A DNA stretch of 17,013 nucleotides from Candidatus Aphodoplasma excrementigallinarum (GTDB lineage: Bacteria > Bacillota > Clostridia > UBA1381 > UMGS1253), in assembly GCA_018713805.1 (NCBI GenBank), contig DVOF01000017.1, positions 1-17,013 of the forward strand. Reading direction: 5' to 3'. The notes under the pieces were generated by a model. It was not told the DNA's origin. It saw only the letters and a program-made list of their open reading frames with translations, and searched no databases. A program made the translations under genes and the position numbers. Below, one piece after another: positions 7,502-16,200 of the stretch; the first letter of the stretch is position 1, and each line of letters begins with the position of its first letter.

Positions 7502-8233
7502 ATGTTAAAATTAGAGAATATATGCTGGACAGCGCCGGACGGGAAACGTGTGCTAAATGGACTGAGCGACACGATTCCGGACGGGAAGCTGGTTGCCATC
7601 ACGGGCCCGAACGGGAGCGGCAAGACGACGCTCGCCCGCCTTATTGCCGGGATCGAACAGCCGAGTGCGGGGCGTATCCTGCTCGACGGCGAAGATATAA
7701 CAAGTTTGGACGTCACGGAGCGCGCCCGCCGGGGTATCAGCTTCGCGTTTCAGCAGCCGGTCCGCTTCAAGGGGCTGACGGTACGCCAGCTCATCGAGAT
7801 CGCTGCGGGGAACAACATGAAAACCGACCGGCTCTGCGACATTTTGAGCAGCGTTGGCCTGTGTGCAAACGAATACTTGAACCGCGAGGTCAACGATACG
7901 CTTTCCGGCGGGGAAATCAAACGGATTGAGATTGCGACCGTGATTGCGCGCCACACAAAGCTGACGGTCTTTGACGAACCGGAGGCAGGGATCGATTTAT
8001 GGAGCTTTGCAAACCTGATCCAGGTGTTCCAGCGTCTGCGGGAGACGCTTTCCGGCACGCTGATTATTATATCCCATCAGGAGCGTATCCTACGGATTGC
8101 AGACGAAATCATGCTCTTAGACGGCGGCAGGATTCGTGCGTCCGGCCCGGCGGACGAAATGCTGGGCAATGTGCTGAAGGCGGACAGCGCGATGCGTGCA
8201 TGTCATAAACAGGAGGCGGTATTTAATGAATGA
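7502..8233 (+). CDS. sufC: SufC-like Fe-S cluster assembly ABC ATPase (SmsC type)
   Basis: The cytoplasmic ATPase of the SUF-type Fe-S cluster scaffold, 243 residues, expected to pair with the SufB-like product next door. All nucleotide-binding parts are present: Walker A GPNGSGKT (35-42), the Q-loop region around FQQPV, signature LSGGE (134-138), Walker B LTVFDEPEAGID (154-165, Glu159) and the H-loop His192 in SHQ. The signature runs on as LSGGEIKRIEI, the KR-x-E pattern typical of SufC. There are no membrane segments, so it is not a transporter permease. The start at 7502 is chosen because AGGTGA lies at 7492-7497 and MLKLENI matches SufC N-termini. A GTG at 7457 overlapping the gpmA stop (GTGA) and an ATG at 7478 are in-frame alternatives. 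It overlaps the next gene by 8 bp. With only one B-type partner and no sufS/sufU nearby, it fits the minimal SMS version (SmsC). Confidence 0.9.
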   Translation: MLKLENICWTAPDGKRVLNGLSDTIPDGKLVAITGPNGSGKTTLARLIAGIEQPSAGRILLDGEDITSLDVTERARRGISFAFQQPVRFKGLTVRQLIEIAAGNNMKTDRLCDILSSVGLCANEYLNREVNDTLSGGEIKRIEIATVIARHTKLTVFDEPEAGIDLWSFANLIQVFQRLRETLSGTLIIISHQERILRIADEIMLLDGGRIRASGPADEMLGNVLKADSAMRACHKQEAVFNE

Positions 8234-9143
8234 GATCACGAAACAATTGCTGAAAAAAATATCGGACTTTAGCGAGCAGTTTACCGGCGCTTTTAACATC
8301 CGCGAGGACGGGTGCAGCGTCGGGCGGCAGTCAAGCAAAAATATCCACATTGAAACAAAATCGGACCAGCCGGGGCTGGACATCCGGATTCTGCCCGGAA
8401 CGAGCGGGGAGTCGGTCTATATCCCCGCCTGTGTAACGCACGGCGACGTGGACGATCTGGTGTATAACGACTTTTATGTCGGCAAGGACGCGGACGTTAC
8501 GATCATAGCCGGGTGCGGCGTTCATACGGAGAACGGCGAGCCGGCCCGCCACAACGGCATCCACCGGTTTTTCCTTGAGCCGGGCTCGCATGTGAAATAT
8601 GTGGAAAAGCATATCGGAACAGGGAAGGGGGCAGGGCTTCGCAGTATTGACCCGGTTACGGAGGCATATCTGGAAGAAAACGCAGTATTGGAGATGGATA
8701 CCTCGCAGATTGGGGGCGTTGACCATACAGTCCGCGACACAAAGGCAACGCTTGCGGCGGGGGCAAAGCTTCTGATCCGCGAGCGGCTGCTGACTGAGCA
8801 GGAGCAGACAGCGGAGACGGCCTTCCAGGTGGAGCTCAACGGCGAGGGTTCCGGCGCGGACATTGTGTCGCGTTCGGTTGCGCGCGGCCGGTCGCGCCAG
8901 ACCTATACCTCGACCATCATCGGCAATGCGCCGTGCAGCGGCCACTCCGAATGCGACGCCATCATTGACGGGGAGGCATATGTCGACGCTGCGCCGAAGC
9001 TGTGCGCCCACCACAGCGATGCAGAGCTGATCCACGAGGCCGCAATCGGCAAGATTGCCGGCGAGCAGATCCTCAAACTCCGCACGCTCGGGCTGACAGA
9101 GGAGGAAGCCGAGGCAAAAATTATTGAGGGCTTCCTGGGCTGA
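8226..9143 (+). CDS. sufB: SufB/SufD-like Fe-S scaffold protein (SmsB type)
   Basis: The scaffold partner of the SufC-like ATPase, on which Fe-S clusters are assembled. It has 305 residues, well short of the roughly 420-495 of classical SufD and SufB, as expected for the minimal SmsB type that keeps the core beta-helix and C-terminal helices. Conserved features are the AHH/HSD segment, SECDAI (Cys243, the position of the family's cluster-related cysteine), AELIHEAAIGKI (His270-Glu271) and the terminal TEEEAEAKIIEGF motif typical of the SufB/D C-terminus. The start at 8226 has AGGAGG at 8211-8216 nine nt upstream and overlaps the sufC-like stop by 8 bp, indicating translational coupling. An in-frame ATG at 8196 would add ten residues but lacks a good ribosome binding site. 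No clear terminator follows, so some readthrough into the AraC gene is possible. Confidence 0.9.
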   Translation: MNEITKQLLKKISDFSEQFTGAFNIREDGCSVGRQSSKNIHIETKSDQPGLDIRILPGTSGESVYIPACVTHGDVDDLVYNDFYVGKDADVTIIAGCGVHTENGEPARHNGIHRFFLEPGSHVKYVEKHIGTGKGAGLRSIDPVTEAYLEENAVLEMDTSQIGGVDHTVRDTKATLAAGAKLLIRERLLTEQEQTAETAFQVELNGEGSGADIVSRSVARGRSRQTYTSTIIGNAPCSGHSECDAIIDGEAYVDAAPKLCAHHSDAELIHEAAIGKIAGEQILKLRTLGLTEEEAEAKIIEGFLG

Positions 9144-9203
9144 GGGCGGTGTGGCCGGGCAATCTGCATGAATATAAATTTGTGAAAAAAGACGGATTGT
9201 CAA

Positions 9204-9232
9204 TTGATATTGGATGAATTTTGTGCTAAACT
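9204..9232 (+). promoter_or_regulatory. Probable promoter of the AraC-family regulator
   Basis: TTGATA at 9204-9209 and TAAACT at 9227-9232 have 17-bp spacing, with TGC directly before the -10 (extended -10). It is a moderate match, and the only good one between the sufB-like stop and the regulator's start. Confidence 0.5.
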
Positions 9233-9267
9233 ATACATAATCCTTGACAGAATAGGGGAAGTACTGT

Positions 9268-10125
9268 ATGGTGAAGTTTAGCTTAAAGGATTTCCGGAAG
9301 TCTGATGAAAATGTTTATATTTTTACCGACCATCTGCCGTTTGACCCAGTCCTGCACACGCATGATTTCATCGAGCTGGTCTACGCGCTGTCCGGAACCG
9401 GCGTCCACGAAATCAATGGTGTGGAATATGAGGTAAAAAAGGGCGACTTGCTCTTCATCGACGTTGGGCAGACGCACAGGTTCACGTCCACAAAGGGAAG
9501 GCTGTACGTCAATATTATGATCCATCCGCGGTTTATCAGCTCTGAGCTGGTCGGGCATGACAATGTTATGGACTTTTTGTCCCTGAGCCTGTTTGACGAG
9601 TTCCAGGGCTATGTGGCAGCGGGGCGGCCTGTCGTCTCATTTCAAAAGGGGGACTCCGCCGAGGTGGAATTCATCGTAAAGCGGATGATCCATGAATTTG
9701 AGAGGAAGCAGATTGGCTACCGTGCAATTATCAATAGTTATATGCGGGTTTTGTTTGCAAAAATGTTCCGCGAGATGGATAATGGGGAGAGACGGGACGC
9801 AGCCGCGCTGCCGCCGGAGGTAATACAGTACATTGACGAGCACTATTTTGAAAAGCTGTCGCTTCAAAAGCTGGCGGAGAAGACGTACTACAATCCGTCG
9901 TATTTTTGCAGGCTGTTTAAACGGACGTACGGCAAGAGCCTGACGCGCTACATACAGGAAAAGCGAATCCAGGAGGCGAGCCGGCTGCTGATCGACACGG
10001 ATTTGCCGGTGGAAGAAATCTGCCATAAGGTCGGCTATGCGGACAAGGGGACATTCTATCATGTTTTTAAAGCGCAGCAGTCTTTGACGCCGAAAGCGTT
10101 TCGGATGAAGCATCAGAAAAAGTAG
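9268..10125 (+). CDS. AraC-family transcriptional regulator, cupin sensor plus HTH
   Basis: A cytoplasmic DNA-binding regulator of 285 residues, the usual length of the family. Residues about 15-110 form a cupin-like AraC ligand-binding domain with the pattern HTHDFIEL (His30, His32, Glu36) and a KGDLLFIDVGQTHRF block. Residues about 191-285 form the double helix-turn-helix; the second HTH shows the expected VEEICHKVGYADKGTFYHVFK pattern ending LTPKAFR. AGGGGAAG at 9254-9261 sits 6 nt before ATG 9268. Family members of this layout commonly control carbohydrate uptake and degradation. Here the next gene downstream, in the same direction, is a secreted polysaccharide lyase, and a direct repeat that could be its operator lies between them. 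The ligand is unknown; an oligosaccharide released by the downstream enzyme is an inference. Confidence 0.92.
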   Translation: MVKFSLKDFRKSDENVYIFTDHLPFDPVLHTHDFIELVYALSGTGVHEINGVEYEVKKGDLLFIDVGQTHRFTSTKGRLYVNIMIHPRFISSELVGHDNVMDFLSLSLFDEFQGYVAAGRPVVSFQKGDSAEVEFIVKRMIHEFERKQIGYRAIINSYMRVLFAKMFREMDNGERRDAAALPPEVIQYIDEHYFEKLSLQKLAEKTYYNPSYFCRLFKRTYGKSLTRYIQEKRIQEASRLLIDTDLPVEEICHKVGYADKGTFYHVFKAQQSLTPKAFRMKHQKK

Positions 10126-10131
10126 GCTTTT

Positions 10132-10168
10132 TGTTGCATTTTCTCTACATAAATGTAAAAATACAACA
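10132..10168. repeat. Dyad immediately after the AraC gene
   Basis: TGTTGCATTTT at 10132-10142 is complementary to AAAATACAACA at 10158-10168 with one mismatch. An inner TACAT (10146-10150) and ATGTA (10153-10157) extend the stem. It begins 7 nt after the regulator's stop. No real T-run follows, so it is a weak terminator candidate; a protein-binding dyad is equally possible. Confidence 0.4.
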
Positions 10169-10184
10169 CTTTCTAAGTCAAGAA

Positions 10185-10199
10185 TGCATACTGACACAA
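10185..10199 (+). promoter_or_regulatory. Putative AraC-type operator, copy 1
   Basis: TGCATACTGACACAA matches 13 of 15 bases of copy 2 at 10247-10261. The two starts are 62 bp apart, close to six turns of the helix. It overlaps the -35 candidate CTGACA. AraC-family regulators typically bind two direct repeats next to their target promoter; binding here is inferred. Confidence 0.45.
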
Positions 10200-10219
10200 C
10201 CAGAGGTTTCTTATAAAAT
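10191..10219 (+). promoter_or_regulatory. Putative promoter of the lyase-deacetylase gene
   Basis: CTGACA at 10191-10196 and TAAAAT at 10214-10219, each 5 of 6 to consensus, have 17-bp spacing. Transcription would start near 10226, about 67 nt before the start codon. The -10 lies inside the hairpin at 10204-10236, so promoter and terminator readings compete; both may be true for different transcripts. Confidence 0.45.
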
Positions 10220-10243
10220 TATTTTATAGGAAACCTTATTTTT
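10204..10243 (+). terminator. Hairpin with T-rich tail between AraC and lyase genes
   Basis: AGGTTTC at 10204-10210 and GAAACCT at 10230-10236 form the base of a 15-bp stem with one G-T pair, extended by an AT-rich inner part and closed by a 3-nt loop. TATTTTTA follows. It fits a terminator for the regulator's transcript, although it starts 78 nt after that gene's stop. Confidence 0.6.
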
Positions 10244-10246
10244 ATG

Positions 10247-10261
10247 TGCATTCTCACACAA
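10247..10261 (+). promoter_or_regulatory. Putative AraC-type operator, copy 2
   Basis: TGCATTCTCACACAA is the partner of the repeat at 10185-10199. It lies downstream of the predicted transcription start and about 16 nt before the ribosome binding site at 10277-10283. Its TGCATTCT is also the inverse of AGAATGCA at 10181-10188, so the pair can act as an outer dyad round the hairpin. Confidence 0.4.
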
Positions 10262-10292
10262 AACCAAAGGTCTGAGAAAGGGGATAAAAATC

Positions 10293-13200
10293 ATGTATAA
10301 AAAACTGTTGGCTGCACTGGTATGCGTATCCATGCTGCTCAGCGTATTTTCCACGCTGGCGGCGCTCGCAGAGCCGGTGGATGACTTTGCTGCGCTGCGG
10401 AGCAGGTGGGACGAGTACCTGACCGGCGGCGACAGCTATGACCTGAGCGATGAAGAGATCAAAGCGCAGGTCGATTCGATTACGGAGACGGCTCAGACAC
10501 AATGGGACAGCATGAATAAGACAGAGCCGGAGCTTGGCTACCTTTGGGAGGACGTAAACGACTGGTCTACGTCCCATACGATCGCCGATACGGCGACGCG
10601 GCTGTACAACCTTGCGCTGGCCTACAGCACGTATGGCTCGACGCTTGCGGGCAACGCTGATTTGCTCGCCGACATCGAGTACGGTTTGACGTGGCTCAAC
10701 GAGAACAAGTATTCCACGGCCATCGAGCCGTACGACAACTGGTACGACTGGGAGATTGGCATTCCGGGCACGCTCTGCAACGTGCTGATTCTGCTTTACG
10801 ACGATATGGATCCCGAACTGCGCAGCTCGCTCGTTGATGCGATGCTCAAATACAGCCCCGACCCGGCGAAGTTCAACTATGTCGGGACGAAGGGCAACCC
10901 GTCCTCGGGTGCAAACCGCGTATGGCTGTCCATGAACCACTGCCTGATTGGCGTGATCACGGACGATGCGGATAAGCTGACCTATGGCCGGGAGGTACTC
11001 GACACGGTTTTGACGTATGTGGATTATGAAAACGTAGGCAAGGAGACCGTCAGCGACGGCTTTTACGACGACGGTTCGTTCATCCAGCATACGAGATTTG
11101 CCTACAACGGGGGCTACGGCCTGTCGCTCATCACGGAAGTGGCGGACGCGATCTACCTGCTCGGCGGTACGCAGTGGGAGCTGATGAACAGCAATATCGT
11201 ATATGATTGGATTTATGACTCGTATGAGCCGTTTATGTACAAGGGCGCGCTCATGGATATGGTTTCGGCGCGCGAGCCGGCGCGCTATTACCGCACCGAC
11301 CACACGGCGGGCAAGAAGTTTATGACGACGCTGACCGTTCTGGCGCAGAATGCGCCGGAGGAGCATAAGGCGGCGTTTGAAAGTATGATCAAGCTCTGGG
11401 CGAGCGAGGACACGACGAGCGACTTTTTGTCCAATATGTCTATCTATACCCTGCAAAAGGCGCAGGATATCATGGAAAACGCGGCACCGGCGGAGCCGTG
11501 GCGCGGCTACAAACAGTTCCCGGCCATGGACCGCGCCGTATACCACGGCGAGGACTATGCGGTCGGTCTGGCGATGTACTCCTACGACCGGACGCACAGC
11601 TATGAGATCACAAACAGCGAGAACAAGCGCGGCTACTATACGGCTGCGGGCGCGCTGTATCTGTACAACGACGACCTGCTGCAATACAGCGAGGACTACT
11701 GGGCGACGGCAAAATACTACCGCATGCCGGGCACAACGTGCTTCACTGATACAGGTATTAAAGAAAACTCCAAGAGCAACAATTTTGCCGGCGGCACCGA
11801 TATGGACGATACATACGGCGTTTCAGGCATGATATATACGCCGCGCGGCGCGGAAAATGCGCTGACAGGGCTGGAAGCACGCAAGTCGTACTTTATGTTT
11901 GACGACGAGGTGGTTGCGCTTGGCACGGCAGGCTCGGAAATGGATAAAAACGTTGAGACGATTGTTGAGAACCGGAGATTAACCGGCGATGGCACAAATA
12001 CCTTTACGGTCAATGGCGAGCCGGTTCTGACCGACGCGCCGATCAAGACCGGCGGCTGGGCGCTGTCCACGAATGCAAACTATGCCCACCTGGCTGGCAA
12101 CGTAGAGGGCGCGGATATTGGCTACTACTTCCCGGGCGGCGCAGATATCCAGGCTTCGCGTTACATCAATACCGGCACTTGGAAGGATATCAACGATAAA
12201 TATTATACAACGGATGAAAAGTCGGGTAATTACCTTGGCATCCGGTTCAATCATGGTAAAAAGCCGGCACTGGGCGAGGACACGTATGCGTACGCGCTGC
12301 TCCCGAATAGGACGGAAGAGGAGACAAAGGCGTATAACGACAATCCGGATATTGAGATTATCAAAAATGATGAAAAAGCACAGTCGGTAAAGGAAAAGAC
12401 GCTGAATCTAACCGGAGCGGTATTCTTTACGGATGAAACTGTGGTTGCAGGCCCGCTCCAGAGCAACAAAAAGGCAACGGTTATGATCAAGGAAGGCACG
12501 GACGGCCTGCTTGACGTATCGGTCAGCGACCCGACGTGGGACAACGACGGTACGATCGAATTGGTTATCAATGCGCCGTACGTATCCACGGTGAGCGCAG
12601 ACCCGACCATTACCGCAGCGGCGGAAGGCGATAAGACAAAGCTGACAATCAATGTTGCGGGCCAGCACGGCAGCGCGCAGAAGGCACAGATCAAGGTCGG
12701 CGGCGCGCTCACAAATCTGCCGGAGATCGAAGAGCCGGAACCCGAGCCGGAACCGGAACCGGAGATTGTACCGGACAAGACAATCCTTAAGGACGATTTT
12801 AACGATCTGACTGTCGGTACCACGGGCAAAAAGGTTGCTGCGTCGAGTCGCGGCGCGGGCTGGTCGAATAACAAAATTTTCTATGCGGATAGCAATGTGA
12901 TTCAGAATGACCCGCATAATGCGGCGAATAAGGTTGTCATGGTTCCCGTTCCCAAAACGGACCAGGGCCAGAAGATTTCTACCACTGACGCGATGAAAAT
13001 TGGCGGACGGGGCAATGCGTGGATTGCGCAGTTCAGGCTCATGTTCAACGCGCCGCCGGCGGCGGACGGCGAGATTGCGCCGGTCAGCAGCGCCGACACG
13101 ACGGAGTCGGGCAACAACTTCTACCTGCGTGTAAGAAACAACTCGTCCAATATCTTCTACCTTGCAAAGTTTGACGGCGGCGAGCGGAAGGTGGGGCTTG

Positions 13201-16200
13201 GGTCAAAGAGTTCGCTTTCCGGCGAGACGGCACAGTTTGACGCCGGGACGTGGGTAGACGTGACGGCGGTGTGCAACATCGACCCGACGGATATGTCGAC
13301 CGGGACGATGACGCTCTATCTGTATGCGCCGGGCGCAATCACGGATAATCAGGACAACGATACAAAGAAGGACTACGTCGTAATCGAAAAGGAGTTTACG
13401 CCGCCGGGTTATCTCGACGGAACAAACAACCAGGCGCCGTTCTACCTCGAGGTTGGCAAGTCGTGCGCGCGTGAGATGAACTGGTGGCTCGATGACGTAT
13501 ACATGTATGAGCCGAACTCGTTTATTTCTTCCATAAGCGAAACGGAGGACGTTTCGACTACAGGGCCGGTTGAGGTTACGTTTAACCACACGGCAGACGT
13601 GCGTACGCTGACGGCGGAAAATGTTTCGTTTGTAGACGCTGCGGGCGAAACGGTCGGCGCGTCAAAGGTGGAGTTTGACCCCGACGATTTGAGCAAGATT
13701 ACGATTACGCCGGAGAAGGAACTCAAGGGCAATACCAAATATACGCTCGACCTGGGCAAGGTGACCGACTGGGTCGGCACGGGAGCGCTTTCGGTAACAT
13801 TTACGACCGGGGAGGCAACGGGCGCCGAGCCGGAGCCAGAGCCGGAACCGGAAATTGTGCCGGACGTGAACGAAATTGTAGATGACGCGGAAAGCTATTC
13901 TATCGGGACGAAAGGCAGCAAGTTTAGCAAGGACAAAGGTTGGGGCACAGTCAGCGACTCATTCACTGTCCGGGAGGATCCGGACCCGGTTGGCGCGGCG
14001 CTGGGTAATCAGGTGTTCCGTGTCAAGGCGCCGAGCACAAATGAGGCAAACATTTCGACGCGCGGTACGCGTAACAATGGTTTGCCTATGGTAGTGTCGG
14101 GACGTATTTTTATTGACCAGCTGGAAAATGGAAGTAACTTTAACCTGCGTGTGGGCGATTCAAAATCTTCCAAGACACAATATCTGATGCGGATTCAGGG
14201 CAGCTCGCTTGAAGTTGCGCCGAATACGAGCAGCACGATGCCGGCAGATTCGTACAAAGTAAAGCCGGGCGAATGGGTCAACTACACGGCCTACTACGGC
14301 GCGACACAGAACCGCGTTGTGCTCTATCTGACAGGAGGCGTTACGGATAAGGACGGCCATGATGTGCCATATGTAGTACAGGAGGTTTCTGCTACGCCGA
14401 ACTCGGCAATTACGAGCGCGACAGGCGGCCGTGGCCCGGAATTCTACGTTACCTTTAAGGAAAATTCACAGGCCAGCTACTATATTGACGATCTTAATTC
14501 CTATACGCCGAACTCGTTTGTGTCGAGCATGGAGCAGGCAACCGACGTGCCGGTAGGCGGCCCGATTACGGTAAACTTTAACCATGAGGCGGACGTACGT
14601 ACGCTGACGGCGGAGAATGTGACCTTCCGTGCGAAAGACGGCTCCACCGTTGCGGCACAGAGCGTGCAGATTGATTATACTGATTTAAATAAACTCGTTA
14701 TCACGCCGGCGGCCGCGCTTGCCGGACTTACGGAATATACGCTTGACCTGAGCGGCGTAAAGGACTGGAACGGCACAAGCTGCCTGTCCACGACGTTTAC
14801 GACCGGGATTGGCGGGGATATAGAGCTTGTGCCGATCGAGACGCTTTCCATTGAGGCGCTTACCGACAATTTGATTCAGTCGGAGGGCAAGGCCGAGCCA
14901 GTCGTTTTCAAGGCGACGGCGACGCCGCTGAATGTGGACTTAGACACCATTGAATGGTATGTGAATTCGCAGTTGCAGGCGGACAGCAAGGGTGTAAACT
15001 TTACCTACACGCCGGCAGCGGCTGGCAGCTATGTCGTTACGGCAAAGGCAAACGGGACAGCAGTCATGAGCAACTCGATCACCATTACGGTTTCCGAACA
15101 GGAAATCATCCCGATCACAGACATCAAACTCGACCCGGGCGAGATCACGGTTTGGGCGGACTTTGGCCTTCCGATCGAGCCGAAGGTTACGATAACGCCG
15201 TCCGATGCGACGAATCAGGCGCTTACCTGGGCATCTGACAACACGGACGTTGCGACGGTTGACGAAAACGGCAACGTGACGCCGGTTGCGCCTGGCACGG
15301 CTCATATTACGGCGACGGCGCAGGATGCGGGTGGAAAGGTGTCCAATTCCTTCACCATCAACGTAACGCCGGCGCAGAACCGCGCCGACGACCAGAAGTT
15401 GAACCTTGACCCGATTTCGGGCAAGAATGCACGAATCGACGTAAACGAATACCTCGCATGGCCGGAGAATGTCGGCGAAGGGCAGGTTGCCCTCTGGAGC
15501 GGCAATGCAACAGGCGCAATCTCGCTTACGGTGGACGACAGCCTGGAATACGATTTTGACCAGTGGAAGAAGTGGGAACAGGAGTATGGCTTCCCGGCGA
15601 CATTCTTTGTACCGACCAAGCCGGGCTACATTGAGGAATTTGATTTGTGGCAGGATCTCGTGGACAATGGGATGGACGTACAGTCGCATACGTATGGGCA
15701 CCTTGATGACGATGAGATTCCAAACCTGTCGAGCGCGCAAAGCATTTATCAGTTCAGTAAGCCGCTTGAGGAGCTTGACAAGTTAGAGGGCGGCGACAAG
15801 GCGCATACGCTGGCGTATTCGTACGGCGCAGGTGACGAAAACTATGCACGGAAGTTTTATATTGCAGCAAGAGGCACACAGGGCAAGCTGAACAAGGCGG
15901 GCGAGGTCAACTACAACCGCGTCAGCGGCGTCAGCATGAAGAATACGCTCCCGCTCTTCCATACAGAAGACCGGAACACCTCTTCAAAGTGGTCTTTAGA
16001 GGCCGCGGTCAAGACGCTGTACGACCCGAGCGGGGAATACAGGCAGTATGGCGTAAGCTATTACGGCGGCTGGTTCGTGATGTACTCGCACGGACTGAGT
16101 ACAAACAAGAACCCGAACTCCGACTTGAAGAACCTGTATTTGCAGGAGCACCCGAATGCGCCGACAGACGACGACGGCAATATTCTGGACGAGAAGGGTA

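Noticed and set aside
10254..11684. A 476-residue open frame on the minus strand opposite the lyase N-terminus
   Set aside because: It is Arg/Val-rich with no recognisable domain and lies wholly across the well-supported PL8 catalytic region. The G/C-biased third positions of the real gene keep the antisense frame free of stops.
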